Shown: piece by piece, positions 37,429-47,629 of the stretch
Layout: each line of letters opens with the position of its first letter
How positions within the stretch are numbered: the stretch's first letter is position 1
Source: an uncultured Pelagibacteraceae bacterium
GTDB taxonomy: Bacteria > Pseudomonadota > Alphaproteobacteria > Pelagibacterales > Pelagibacteraceae
DNA length: 64,000 nucleotides
Reading direction: 5' to 3'
NCBI GenBank assembly: GCA_902576785.1
Contig: CACGWC010000002.1
Location: 124,001 to 188,000 of the forward strand
Program-made: the position numbers and the translations under genes
The notes under the pieces: generated by a model
Told to the model about the DNA's origin: nothing
What the model saw: the letters and a program-made list of their open reading frames with translations, nothing else
The model's database searches: none

Positions 37429-38858
37429 TTCCAACCACCTACAGATTTAACTTCTAGAAATTCAAGCAATCCTTCTTTACCTGCTTCCCTTCCAATTCCA
37501 GAATGTTTAAAACCTCCAAAAGGTGCATCAACTGCAATACCAGCACCATTTACATCAACCATTCCAGATCTAAGTTTTCTGGCAACTCTTTGGACTTTTT
37601 CCTTATCTTGAGTTTGAATATAGTTTGTTAATCCATAATCAGTATCATTTGCAATTTTAATTGCCTCTTCTTCAGTTTCAAATGGAATAACAGATAAAAC
37701 AGGACCAAATATTTCTGTTCTTGCAATTTCCATTTCATTTTTTACATCAGCAAAAACTGTCGGTTTTACATAATAACCATCACTTAATCCGTTTGGTTTT
37801 CCAACTCCACCTGCAACTAATTTTGCTCCTTCATCTATTCCTTTTTGAATTAAACCTTGAATTTTATTGAATTGAGTTTCAGAAATTACAGGACCAATAT
37901 GCTCTCCATTTTTATTTGGATCATCTACCTTAAATTCATTTGCGTATTTTCTCAGTCTTTCTATCGCTTCATTATATATTGATTTTTCAACAAGCATTCT
38001 TGTAGGAGCATTACATGATTGTCCTGAATTTCTAAAACATCTAAATGCACCTCTTTCAATTGCTTCAGCATCAGCATCTTCAAATATAATATTTGCACCT
38101 TTTCCTCCTAGTTCCAAACTTACTCTTTTAAAGTCCTTTGCAGCATTTTGAGAAATTAAAGCCCCTGCTCTTGTAGAGCCGGTGAATGAAATCATATTTA
38201 CATCTGGATGACTTGTCAATGCATCTCCAGTTATTTCCCCATCTCCATTAACTAAATTAAAAACACCTTTTGGAAATTTTGCTTCATCTATTAATTCAGC
38301 TATGATCATTGCCGATAAAGGTGCTAGTTCTGAAGGTTTTAAAATCATAGTACAACCAGAAGCCAATGCAGGAATGACTTTTAAAGTAACTTGATTTATT
38401 GGCCAGTTCCACGGTGTTATTAATGCGCACACACCTTTAGGCTCATATATTATTCTTTGATTTTTTGCATGATCTCCCAAAGGTTTTTCGAATTCAAATT
38501 CTTTTAGATAACGAATAAATGATTTTGTATGACTCGCGCCAGTTCCTGTTTGTAGTTTTGACGCAAAATCTTTTGGCGCTCCCATCTCTTGAATAATTGC
38601 ATCTGTAATATCATTCCATCTTTTTTTATATAATGAATAAAATACTTCTAATAATGACAATCTTTCCTCTTTAGAGGTAAATCCCCAAGTTTTAAAAGCT
38701 TCTTTTGCTGCTAAAACTGCATCATTGATGTCCTCCTTACTGCCTAAGGAAATTACTGCACAATTTTTTTCTGTTGCTGGATTTATGACCTCAATATCTT
38801 TTGGGTTTTTTGGAGAAACCCATGAACCATTAATATAAAAATTTCTCTTTTCAATCAT
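37425..38858 (-). CDS. NAD(P)-dependent aldehyde dehydrogenase
   Basis: TPWNWPINQVTLKV; SFTGSTRAGALI; VSLELGGKGANIIFEDAD; NSGQSCNAPTR. Confidence 0.95.
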   Translation of the reverse strand: MIEKRNFYINGSWVSPKNPKDIEVINPATEKNCAVISLGSKEDINDAVLAAKEAFKTWGFTSKEERLSLLEVFYSLYKKRWNDITDAIIQEMGAPKDFASKLQTGTGASHTKSFIRYLKEFEFEKPLGDHAKNQRIIYEPKGVCALITPWNWPINQVTLKVIPALASGCTMILKPSELAPLSAMIIAELIDEAKFPKGVFNLVNGDGEITGDALTSHPDVNMISFTGSTRAGALISQNAAKDFKRVSLELGGKGANIIFEDADAEAIERGAFRCFRNSGQSCNAPTRMLVEKSIYNEAIERLRKYANEFKVDDPNKNGEHIGPVISETQFNKIQGLIQKGIDEGAKLVAGGVGKPNGLSDGYYVKPTVFADVKNEMEIARTEIFGPVLSVIPFETEEEAIKIANDTDYGLTNYIQTQDKEKVQRVARKLRSGMVDVNGAGIAVDAPFGGFKHSGIGREAGKEGLLEFLEVKSVGGWN

Positions 38859-38878
38859 GCGCGCAAATTATCCTTTCT

Positions 38879-39832
38879 TCATGATTTTGCAAATAAATTT
38901 GTTAATTCATAAACAATTGTTGCTGCAGCTAGAGAGGTTACTTCTGCATGGTCATAAGCAGGTGCAACTTCAACTACATCTGCAGAAATCAAATTTAAAC
39001 CTGATAAACCCCTGAGGACGTTTACCATTTCTCTTGTGGTCATTCCGGCAATTTCAGGTGTTCCTGTACCTGGTGCAAATGCTGGATCTAATACATCAAT
39101 ATCAATGGACAAATATAATGCATTATCACCTACTCTATTTTTTATTCTTTCAACAATTTTATCAATTCCTTCTGTTTGAAATTCATCACAATGAATAATT
39201 TTAAATCCAAAGCTTTCATCATTTTTTATATCATCTCTGCTATAAAGTGGACCTCTTATACCTACATGCATAGAGGCGTTATCTAAAAATAAATTTTCCT
39301 CACGAGCTCTTCTAAATGGAGTGCCATGAGTATATGGTGCTCCAAAGTAAGTATCCCAGGTATCTAAATGGGCATCAAAATGAACAAGTGATACGGGTCC
39401 ATTATTCTTTTTATTGGCTGCTCTAAGTAAAGGCACAGCAATTGTGTGATCTCCTCCAAGGCTTATTATTCCTCCAACTTTATTTAATAAATCGGTTGCT
39501 CCTACTTCAATTTGTTTGATGGCTTCATCAATATTAAATGGATTGCAAGTAATGTCTCCTGCATCTGCAACTTGTTGTACTTTGAATGGTTCTACATCAT
39601 AATTAGGATGATAATTAGTCCTTAAATGTCTAGATGCTTGTCTAATACTTTGTGGGCCAAATCTTGCACCTGGTCTATAACTTGTTCCTGAATCAAATGG
39701 AACTCCGACAATAGCAACATCACAACTTTCTACATCTCTTAGCTCAGGTAATCTTGCAAATGTTGAAGGGCCCGCATATCTTGGCACTTCTGTACCACTA
39801 ACAGGCTGAATAGGTTTTTTAGACTTTGTCAT
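38879..39832 (-). CDS. speB: Agmatinase / ureohydrolase family
   Basis: SLGGDHTIAVPLLRA; VHFDAHLDTWD; YLSIDIDVLDPAFAPGTGTPE. Confidence 0.9.
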   Translation of the reverse strand: MTKSKKPIQPVSGTEVPRYAGPSTFARLPELRDVESCDVAIVGVPFDSGTSYRPGARFGPQSIRQASRHLRTNYHPNYDVEPFKVQQVADAGDITCNPFNIDEAIKQIEVGATDLLNKVGGIISLGGDHTIAVPLLRAANKKNNGPVSLVHFDAHLDTWDTYFGAPYTHGTPFRRAREENLFLDNASMHVGIRGPLYSRDDIKNDESFGFKIIHCDEFQTEGIDKIVERIKNRVGDNALYLSIDIDVLDPAFAPGTGTPEIAGMTTREMVNVLRGLSGLNLISADVVEVAPAYDHAEVTSLAAATIVYELTNLFAKS

Positions 39833-39963
39833 TTTAGTAATAAGAATATTATTAGAATGATCCAGAAAAAGGGATAATAGAAATATATATATTTTTTTGC
39901 AAACATCTTAGGTACTGACTCATGATCTCTATTAAGATTTTTTTTTCTTTTTCTTTTTTTCAT
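39829..39963 (-). CDS. Small 44-aa basic/single-TM protein, translationally coupled to agmatinase (not in supplied ORF list)
   Basis: Minus strand: MKKRKRKKNLNRDHESVPKMFAKKYIYFYYPFFWIILIIFLLLK*; its TGA overlaps the agmatinase ATG (ATGA). Confidence 0.55.
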   Translation of the reverse strand: MKKRKRKKNLNRDHESVPKMFAKKYIYFYYPFFWIILIIFLLLK

Positions 39964-40016
39964 TAAATAAATCCTATCACATTCATATTATATCTAATAT
40001 CATCAAAATTATTAAA

Positions 40017-40748
40017 ATGAGATATATTATATTAATATTTATATTATTTTTTAACTTTTCTTATGTAAATGCAGATGCAATATACAATTTAATTAAAATC
40101 CCAAATTTAGAAGTTTATAAAGTTGATGATGTTAATGGTATCAAATATTTGGTATCGAAAAGAGGTTTTGTAATTGGTGATACAAATAATATTAAATGTA
40201 AGGGCATAAATAATAGTGATTTGGATCGTGAATTTAATACAATTCAAAATAATCTGAGAGATTATAACTCAAATTTCTTAAGGAAAATAAATTTGAAATT
40301 TGTGGTTCTTTGCAAAAACTTAGAAATTTCAGGCATTAATACAGGAGGTATACCAGATAATAAATTCAGGACTTTAATTTTAGACTTAACATTTAACCGA
40401 AATTATTTTGAAAGAATGATCCATCATGAAATATTTCATATGATTGATAACAGTTTTCCTGAGCATTTTAAAAAAAATAAATGGAGTGAACTTAATAATA
40501 AAGATTTTTCTTACGCATCATGTTCTACATGCACTGATTTATTAGGTTTAGATTTAGAAATTACGAAAGGCTTTTTAACAGAATATTCAATGAGCACTGC
40601 TGAAGAAGATATGGCTGAAATTTATTCATTATTAAAAACAAACTTTAAAGAAATAGATTTATTAATTAAAAAAGATAATATTTTAACTAAGAAGAAAAAT
40701 TTCCTAATTAAAGGTCTTAAAGAAATAGATGAAAAGTTTATTTTTTGA
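40017..40748 (+). CDS. Secreted protein with HExxH motif, putative zinc metallopeptidase
   Basis: Signal peptide; FERMIHHEIFHMIDNSFP; E-rich downstream segment. Confidence 0.6.
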   Translation: MRYIILIFILFFNFSYVNADAIYNLIKIPNLEVYKVDDVNGIKYLVSKRGFVIGDTNNIKCKGINNSDLDREFNTIQNNLRDYNSNFLRKINLKFVVLCKNLEISGINTGGIPDNKFRTLILDLTFNRNYFERMIHHEIFHMIDNSFPEHFKKNKWSELNNKDFSYASCSTCTDLLGLDLEITKGFLTEYSMSTAEEDMAEIYSLLKTNFKEIDLLIKKDNILTKKKNFLIKGLKEIDEKFIF

Positions 40749-41396
40749 ATGATAAAAAAAATTAAACCATCGCTATCTGAAAAAATATTATTTATTTTTC
40801 TAATTCTGCTTATTATTTTAACTTTAGGTTCATTTTATATATTAAATAATAAATGCCTTTTTGTAAAAAAAATTGATTTAAATAACTATAAATTTAAAGA
40901 TAAACAAAATATTGCAATTATGGAAGTTGAATGCGGTAAAGTTCTAATAGAGTTAGATCCAAATATTTCACCAAAAGCTGTAAATCGATTTAAGAAGTTA
41001 ATAAATAAAGGTTCCTATAATGGTTCAGCTTTTTATCGAGTAATAGAAAATACTTTAATACAAGCTGGAGATATTGAATATGGAAATATATCTAATATAA
41101 ATTATTCTAAAGTAGGAACTGGTAAGTCTGGTTTAGGAACAATTAAATCTGAGCTCAGTGATAATTTTTTATTTAATGCTGGTTCTGTGGCTTTTGCTAG
41201 GAAAGATCAATTCGACACAGAAGACAGCGAATTTTTTATTACTTTAATAGATATACCAATATATCAAGGTGAATATACTCCAATTGGAAGAGTAATTGCA
41301 GGAATGGACTCTTTAAAAAAAATTAAAGTAGGAAATAAATCAACTTATGTATTAAAACCTGATTATATTAAAAATATAAAGTTTTTAGTTAACTAG
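40749..41396 (+). CDS. Membrane-anchored cyclophilin-type peptidyl-prolyl isomerase
   Basis: N-terminal TM; VLIELDPNISPKAVNRFKKLINKGSYNGSAFYRVIENTLIQAGD; SVAFARKDQFDTEDSEFFITL. Confidence 0.85.
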   Translation: MIKKIKPSLSEKILFIFLILLIILTLGSFYILNNKCLFVKKIDLNNYKFKDKQNIAIMEVECGKVLIELDPNISPKAVNRFKKLINKGSYNGSAFYRVIENTLIQAGDIEYGNISNINYSKVGTGKSGLGTIKSELSDNFLFNAGSVAFARKDQFDTEDSEFFITLIDIPIYQGEYTPIGRVIAGMDSLKKIKVGNKSTYVLKPDYIKNIKFLVN

Positions 41397-43607
41397 TGGT
41401 TTTCCAGTAGATAATGTGTGTTTAATTCGATCTTGGGTTTTACTTGTCTCAATTAATTTCATGAAAGCATCTAACTCTAATTTAAACAACTGATCTTCTG
41501 TAAGAGTTTTATCTATAGTTGTATCACCGCCACTTAAAACATTTGCTAACTCTGTTCCAACTATCATTCCATGATCTAATATAATTTTATCATTATACAG
41601 TTTTTCTAACATACTAACCATTTTGTCTTTTAAAGATTTACCAGATAAATTAAATGTGCATTCTTCAGGAGGAGTAAATTCTTTATTTTGATCCAAAATT
41701 TTTCTTGCTTCATTCAATAGACTATTTCTGCTCATAATTTTTTTATTTTCAGGGATTAAGTACTTTAGAGGTTCAGCTTCAACTGGAGATGTTGCAGTTT
41801 TTGCATAACCAATGATATCAAAAACTTTTAAAGGCGCAAAATCTGGATCATTTTTTGCCTCTTCTGTTTGAGACCATCTCCATAACATTTCTTTACATCC
41901 TCCTCCGGCTGGAACTAAACCAACCAATGTTTCAACTAATCCAACAACAATATTTGTATGCGAAGCAACAAAGTTGCTTTGAACTAAAACTTCAAAACCC
42001 CCACCAAGAGTAAGACCTGATGGTGCTGAAACGACTGGAAATTTTGAGTATTTTAAGTGTTTGCATGTTTCTTGAAAATAACCGACAAATTTTTCTATTG
42101 ATTTAAAGTCACCTTTATCTGCAAAATTCATAGTATATGTTAAATTAACACCTGCAGAAAACTGCATACTTTCATTAATAATTATCAATGGTTTGTCTGT
42201 AGCGTTTTTTAAAGAGTCCATTGAGTCATAATCCAAAGCGTTTGCTTTAGTTGTAAATTCGACAATGTTAAATTCAGGAAATCTATAAATTTCAGCAGAA
42301 TTATTTTTATCAAGTTTAAGGGCTCTTGGTTTAATTTTTCCTAAAGTTTCAATTTCAGTATATTGTTGTCTCTCACCATAAAAATTTTCATCTTTGGATT
42401 TTGATAAATTTTCTAAAAATTTATTTCCCTCAAAATTATCAACTTTTTGAAAAAAATTATTTACTCCAATTTCTTTTAACATTTCAAAAGGCCCTCTAGA
42501 CCAATTGAAGCCAAGTCTCATTGCTTCATCAATGTCGTTAAACTTATCTGTAATACCTGGAACTAATGAAGAAGAATATTTTATTATTTTAGAAATTACT
42601 GACCAAGCATAATCTCCATATTTATCTCCACGATTAATTAATTTTTTTAAATCAACTTTTTCAGATTTAATATCTATTTTTTTTGAGGGAGAATATTCCC
42701 CAGTTTCAAGATTGATGGCCTCTAAAATTTTCTTACCACCCTCCTTATTCATTCTATAAAATCCACCTTTTCCTTTTCGACCAGTATATCCGGTCTCTAT
42801 TAATTTTTTTACAAGTGGCATTTCTTTTGCTACAGGTTGAAATGGATCGCTATCAGGTAATTCTTTAATAAAACTTTTTAATACATCTGCCATTAAATCA
42901 ATACCTATTAGGTCATACAATCCAAATACTCCAGTTTTAGGTATGCCCATTGGTCTGCCAAATACAGCGTCAGCCTCTTCAACACTAAGTTTCATATTAA
43001 ATGCTTCTGTCATTGCAATTTGCATTGCATAAACTCCAATTCTATTACCTAAAAATCCTGGAGTGTCATTACAGATAATTGCACCTTTACCTAAGTCTAT
43101 TTCACAAAAGTTTTTTAAAAGTTTAACTTTATCTAAATCGCTTTCATTACTTTTTACTATTTCCAGTAAATCCATGTATCTTACAGGATTAAAGAAGTGA
43201 GTTATGCAGAAATCCTTTTTGTCTTGATCAGATAATTTTTCTGATAGAACACTTATTGGAATAGATGAGGTATTAGATGAAACAACAGACTCTTTTTTTC
43301 TATGCTTAAATATTTTTTCGTAAATATTATGTTTTATATCTATTCTTTCTACAACAGCTTCTACAATCCAATCTGCATTCGAAACCACATCAAAGTTTTC
43401 CTCAATGTTTCCTACATGTATATTATCTAATTTTGATTTATCTATTAACAAAGGAGGTCTAGATTTTCCTATTCTCTCTTTAGCCTTTTGACTAATTTCT
43501 GTAGTTAAATCCAACAAAGTGACAGGAATATTTGCGTTACACAAATGTGCAGCTATACCGCTCCCCATTGTTCCAGAACCAATTACAACTACATTATTTA
43601 TTTTCAT
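41385..43607 (-). CDS. Fused 3-hydroxyacyl-CoA dehydrogenase / enoyl-CoA hydratase (HAD first, FadN-like order)
   Basis: N-terminal VIGSGTMGSGIAAHLCNANIPVTLLD; ITHFFNPVRYMDLLEIV; C-terminal crotonase region SGLTLGGGFEVLVQSNFVAS. Confidence 0.88.
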   Translation of the reverse strand: MKINNVVVIGSGTMGSGIAAHLCNANIPVTLLDLTTEISQKAKERIGKSRPPLLIDKSKLDNIHVGNIEENFDVVSNADWIVEAVVERIDIKHNIYEKIFKHRKKESVVSSNTSSIPISVLSEKLSDQDKKDFCITHFFNPVRYMDLLEIVKSNESDLDKVKLLKNFCEIDLGKGAIICNDTPGFLGNRIGVYAMQIAMTEAFNMKLSVEEADAVFGRPMGIPKTGVFGLYDLIGIDLMADVLKSFIKELPDSDPFQPVAKEMPLVKKLIETGYTGRKGKGGFYRMNKEGGKKILEAINLETGEYSPSKKIDIKSEKVDLKKLINRGDKYGDYAWSVISKIIKYSSSLVPGITDKFNDIDEAMRLGFNWSRGPFEMLKEIGVNNFFQKVDNFEGNKFLENLSKSKDENFYGERQQYTEIETLGKIKPRALKLDKNNSAEIYRFPEFNIVEFTTKANALDYDSMDSLKNATDKPLIIINESMQFSAGVNLTYTMNFADKGDFKSIEKFVGYFQETCKHLKYSKFPVVSAPSGLTLGGGFEVLVQSNFVASHTNIVVGLVETLVGLVPAGGGCKEMLWRWSQTEEAKNDPDFAPLKVFDIIGYAKTATSPVEAEPLKYLIPENKKIMSRNSLLNEARKILDQNKEFTPPEECTFNLSGKSLKDKMVSMLEKLYNDKIILDHGMIVGTELANVLSGGDTTIDKTLTEDQLFKLELDAFMKLIETSKTQDRIKHTLSTGKPLVN

Positions 43608-43664
43608 AAAGAAGGTTTCTTATATTAAATTGAGACTGAGTAGGAAATAAAATAAATGTCATAA

Positions 43665-45692
43665 CTACTGCTGCAAACTTGCTAATTCTTCAATATTAAT
43701 ATGACATCTAATAGCATTACCATTTTCACCTATTTGCCATGGTGGAATCTCTGAATTACAAATATCACCTATTTTCCTAGGGCATCTTCCTTGAAAAGAA
43801 CAGCCTTTCTCAGGGGGTTTTTCCTCTACTATATCCTCAGCTACTAATTTTGGTTTTATATCTGGATCTGGTTCTAAAACAGCACCTAATAATACTTCAG
43901 TATAAGGATGTGAAGGAAATTTGTAAACATTTTGAGAAGGACCAATTTCACATAACCTTCCTTGATATAAAACTGCAACTCTATCACTAATTGCTCTAAC
44001 AACAGCCAGATCATGAGAAACAAATACGTAGGTTGTTCCTAGATCTTCTTTTAATTGTTGTAATAAGTTTAAAACAGCTGCTTGAACCGAAACATCTAAA
44101 GCTGATGTAACCTCATCACACAAAATTATATCTGGCTTAGCTGCAAATGCTCTTGCAACCGCAACTCTTTGTTTCTCACCACCTGATAATTGTCTAGGAT
44201 ATCTTGACATATAAAATTCTCCTAACCTTACTTTTTTTAGTAGATCGATTATATTTTTTTTTAATTCTTCTCCTGATAAATTAAAATATAACTTTAGAGG
44301 TTGTGAAAGTATTTGCTCAACTGTGTGGTTTGGATTTAATGACTCATCTGGATTTTGAAATATAAGTTGTATTGCTCGCAGATCATTTGGATTTCTCATT
44401 TTTAAATCAGAAGATAAAATACGATCATTTTCAAATTTAATTTGACCATCTTTTGTTTTGAGTAAGCCAGCAATTGATTTTAAGATGGTAGACTTGCCAC
44501 TTCCAGACTCACCAACCAAGGCAATAGTCTCTCCTTTTTTTATATCTATATTTATATCTTTAACTGTTGGGTTTTGATCAGAAATTTTATTTAATAATTG
44601 ATCAAAAAATTTCTGCTTTGCATAACTAATTGAAACATCCTTTAATTTTAAAACTTCATTTGCTTCACTATTATTTGATTTTTTTGTTATTGAAGTTTGT
44701 AAATTATTATTTTGGTTTATTAATTCTTTATAATTAAAACATCTGACATTGGTATCTAATTCTTTAATATGTTCCAGATCTGGTGAATTTTTTTTACAAT
44801 TATCAGTTGCTAAGTTACATCTATCATAAAAACTACAACCTTCATTTATGCTTCCAGGCTGAGGTTGGCTTCCTGGCATAGAAGCTGGGAGTCCAGCTAG
44901 TGAAAGTTTAGGTATCGATTTTAACAATCCATAAGTATAAGGATGAATAGGTTCTTTTAATATTTTTCTTGCTGGTCCTTCTAAAACAATTTCTCCCGCA
45001 TACATTACAACTATTCTATCACTAACTTGTGCTATGGCTCCAAGGTCATGACTAACATAGATCATAGATGTTCCAGTATCTTTTGCTATAAATCTTAATA
45101 GTTCTAAGACATGCGCTTGTGTTGTAACGTCTAATCCAGTAGTTGGCTCATCTAATAAAAGTAAATCTGGTTTGCCAGCCAATGCCATTGCAACAGCCAC
45201 TCTTTGTTGCTGCCCTCCAGAAAGCTCGTGTGGATAACGAAAAGCCATAGTTTCTGGTGAAGGAAGTCTAACTTTATTTAGTAACTCTGAAATTTTTTTA
45301 TCTCTCTCTGTTTTGTTTAGATCTGTATGTAATTTTAATGCTTCATCAATTTGGTATCCAATTTTTAAATTCGGTGTTAATGCTTGTCCTGCATTTTGAG
45401 GTATCATGGCTATTTTTCTACCTCTAATTTTTTCTAGCTGTCTACTGCTCATCTTCAATAAATCCTTAGATTTAAAGAGACATTCACCCTTAAGAGGAAA
45501 TAAGCCTTGTTTTATATAGCCCATCATAGCAAGTGCTAGTGTGCTTTTTCCAGAACCCGACTCCCCTACGATCCCTACGGTCTCTCCTTTTTTTATATTA
45601 GTTGAAACATTTCTAAGTATTGAAATTTGTTTGCCCTTCTGACTGTTAAATCCAATTGATAAATTTTTAACACTTTCAATTATTTCATTCAT
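43665..45692 (-). CDS. Dipeptide/oligopeptide ABC transporter, fused dual ATP-binding protein (DppD-DppF)
   Basis: Two Walker A (GESGSGKST) and two LSGGxxQRVAVA motifs plus two oligopeptide-type C-terminal Cys clusters. Confidence 0.93.
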   Translation of the reverse strand: MNEIIESVKNLSIGFNSQKGKQISILRNVSTNIKKGETVGIVGESGSGKSTLALAMMGYIKQGLFPLKGECLFKSKDLLKMSSRQLEKIRGRKIAMIPQNAGQALTPNLKIGYQIDEALKLHTDLNKTERDKKISELLNKVRLPSPETMAFRYPHELSGGQQQRVAVAMALAGKPDLLLLDEPTTGLDVTTQAHVLELLRFIAKDTGTSMIYVSHDLGAIAQVSDRIVVMYAGEIVLEGPARKILKEPIHPYTYGLLKSIPKLSLAGLPASMPGSQPQPGSINEGCSFYDRCNLATDNCKKNSPDLEHIKELDTNVRCFNYKELINQNNNLQTSITKKSNNSEANEVLKLKDVSISYAKQKFFDQLLNKISDQNPTVKDINIDIKKGETIALVGESGSGKSTILKSIAGLLKTKDGQIKFENDRILSSDLKMRNPNDLRAIQLIFQNPDESLNPNHTVEQILSQPLKLYFNLSGEELKKNIIDLLKKVRLGEFYMSRYPRQLSGGEKQRVAVARAFAAKPDIILCDEVTSALDVSVQAAVLNLLQQLKEDLGTTYVFVSHDLAVVRAISDRVAVLYQGRLCEIGPSQNVYKFPSHPYTEVLLGAVLEPDPDIKPKLVAEDIVEEKPPEKGCSFQGRCPRKIGDICNSEIPPWQIGENGNAIRCHINIEELASLQQ

Positions 45693-46586
45693 TTAAACAG
45701 GTGCCTTGGTTGAACGATCAATTCCTAAAGCTTTTGCAAATGCATCTGCAGTTAAATTTATTCCAATAATTAACGAACTTAATCCTACTATCGGAGCAAT
45801 TACAGACCAGTATGCAAACGACATTAATCCTCTAGCATTGGATATCATCAAACCCCAATCAGGCGTTGGTGGACTTACACCAAAACCTAAGAATGACAAT
45901 GAGCTAAATCCTAATAACATCCAAGACCATCTCATTGCTCCCTCTACTAATATAGCATCTCTAACATTTGGAATAATTTCATTCCAAATAATAGACATAT
46001 TGCTATGACCTCTAGCTCTGGCTGAAACTATAAAGTCTTTAGCAATAACATCGTGAGTAGCAGCTCTAGCAACTCTTACTATTCCTTTACCATAAAAAAA
46101 ACCTAGTGCAGGAATTAAAACCTCTGTTGATGTTCCTAAAAGAGAAACAATTAATAACATTGCAAGTATCCAAGGGATAGAAAGAAACGCATCAACAACT
46201 CTCATTACAACATCGTCAATTTTACCTCCAACTAAACCACAAAAAATTCCAAGTAAACCTCCCCACAGAAGGGCTATAAGTGATCCAAAGAAAGTTACCG
46301 TAAGAGCTGTTCGACCTCCAAGTATTGTTCTTGTAAAAACATCTCTACCCAAGCTATCTGTTCCAAACCAATGTTCAGCTGAAGGTGCAAGTAACATGGT
46401 ATTTGGGCTAATTGCTTTATAATCGTATGGTGCAATGTAAGGGCTTAATAATGCTAAGACTACATGAAATAAAACGATTGATAAACCAATTAATCCAGAG
46501 GGCTTGGAGGCCATAGTCTTTAAAATCTCAAAAGCCTTTTCTAGCTTATTTTTTTGTTTATCTTCTGTAATTAAATTAGTCTCCAT
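45693..46586 (-). CDS. dppC: Peptide ABC transporter permease (DppC-like)
   Basis: HWFGTDSLGRDVFTRTILGGRTAL; SARARGHSNMSIIWNEIIPN. Confidence 0.92.
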   Translation of the reverse strand: METNLITEDKQKNKLEKAFEILKTMASKPSGLIGLSIVLFHVVLALLSPYIAPYDYKAISPNTMLLAPSAEHWFGTDSLGRDVFTRTILGGRTALTVTFFGSLIALLWGGLLGIFCGLVGGKIDDVVMRVVDAFLSIPWILAMLLIVSLLGTSTEVLIPALGFFYGKGIVRVARAATHDVIAKDFIVSARARGHSNMSIIWNEIIPNVRDAILVEGAMRWSWMLLGFSSLSFLGFGVSPPTPDWGLMISNARGLMSFAYWSVIAPIVGLSSLIIGINLTADAFAKALGIDRSTKAPV

Positions 46587-46587
46587 T

Positions 46588-47544
46588 TTATTTTCTTATC
46601 TGTAAACTTTTTAATCTTGGATTGAGCATGAGTGTCATTAAATCTGCTATTAAATTTATTCCCACATAGATTGATGCCAATATTATTGCTAATGCTTGTA
46701 CAACAGGTAAATCTCTATTTGATATAGACTCAATTACCAGTCTGCCTAAACCGGGATAATTAAAAACAACTTCTGTAACAACAACACCACCTAGTAACCA
46801 AGCAATTGTTAACGCCACTACATTTATTGCTGGTAATAATGCATTTGGTAATACATGTCTAAATACCATTTTCCAATATGGAACACCTTTTAAAATTGCC
46901 ATTTGCACATAATCACTAGCCATTACTTGAATTACACTTGAACGTACCATTCTTGCCATGTGTGCGGTCATAATCATTGAAATTGCAACAACAGGTAAAA
47001 TTATATTCGAAAGTAATTCATAAAAAGTTGCATCCGATGGTATAATCACGATGCCTGGTAGCCAACCAAGCCAAATTGCAACAATTAAAATAAGTAAAGT
47101 AGCACTAATAAACTCAGGAATAGTCATTGAAAAAATTGTGATAGTTGAGATCATAATATCTGGAAGCTTATCTCTCCAAAGAGCAGTTATTATTCCTAAT
47201 ATAATTGCTAAAGGAATTCCTATAAGTATTGAAACAGAGGCTAAAACTAATGAGTTTTTAACTCTTGGACCTAGTACTTCATTAATTGGCATTTCTCCAC
47301 TTAAAGAGTAACCAAAATCACCTCGTACAACATTTGATGCCCAGTCCAAATATCTTTCATAAGCAGGAACATCTAGACCAAGTCTTTTTATACAAGCATC
47401 AAGAGCTGCTCCATAAGCTTCTCTTTCTAAATATGTTGTGCATGCATCCCCAGGTAAAACTTCAACACCTACAAAAGTAATCAATGAAACTATAAATAAA
47501 GTGATAAGCCCTAGTCCAATTCTTTTTAAAATTAATAAAAGCAT
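46588..47544 (-). CDS. dppB: Peptide ABC transporter permease (DppB-like)
   Basis: RYLDWASNVVRGDFGYSLSGEMPINEVLGPR; VFNYPGLGRLVIESISNRDLPVVQA. Confidence 0.92.
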   Translation of the reverse strand: MLLLILKRIGLGLITLFIVSLITFVGVEVLPGDACTTYLEREAYGAALDACIKRLGLDVPAYERYLDWASNVVRGDFGYSLSGEMPINEVLGPRVKNSLVLASVSILIGIPLAIILGIITALWRDKLPDIMISTITIFSMTIPEFISATLLILIVAIWLGWLPGIVIIPSDATFYELLSNIILPVVAISMIMTAHMARMVRSSVIQVMASDYVQMAILKGVPYWKMVFRHVLPNALLPAINVVALTIAWLLGGVVVTEVVFNYPGLGRLVIESISNRDLPVVQALAIILASIYVGINLIADLMTLMLNPRLKSLQIRK

Positions 47545-47591
47545 AAGATTAACTAGAACTTTTTAACAAAAATAAATTAAATAGAAATAAA

Positions 47592-47619
47592 ATAAAGGCC
47601 GCTTATATGCGGCCTTTAT
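47592..47619 (-). terminator. Strong hairpin downstream of the DppA-like SBP gene
   Basis: ATAAAGGCCGCttatatGCGGCCTTTAT perfect 11-bp stem, T-rich in minus direction. Confidence 0.85.
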
Positions 47620-47629
47620 CTAAATACTT

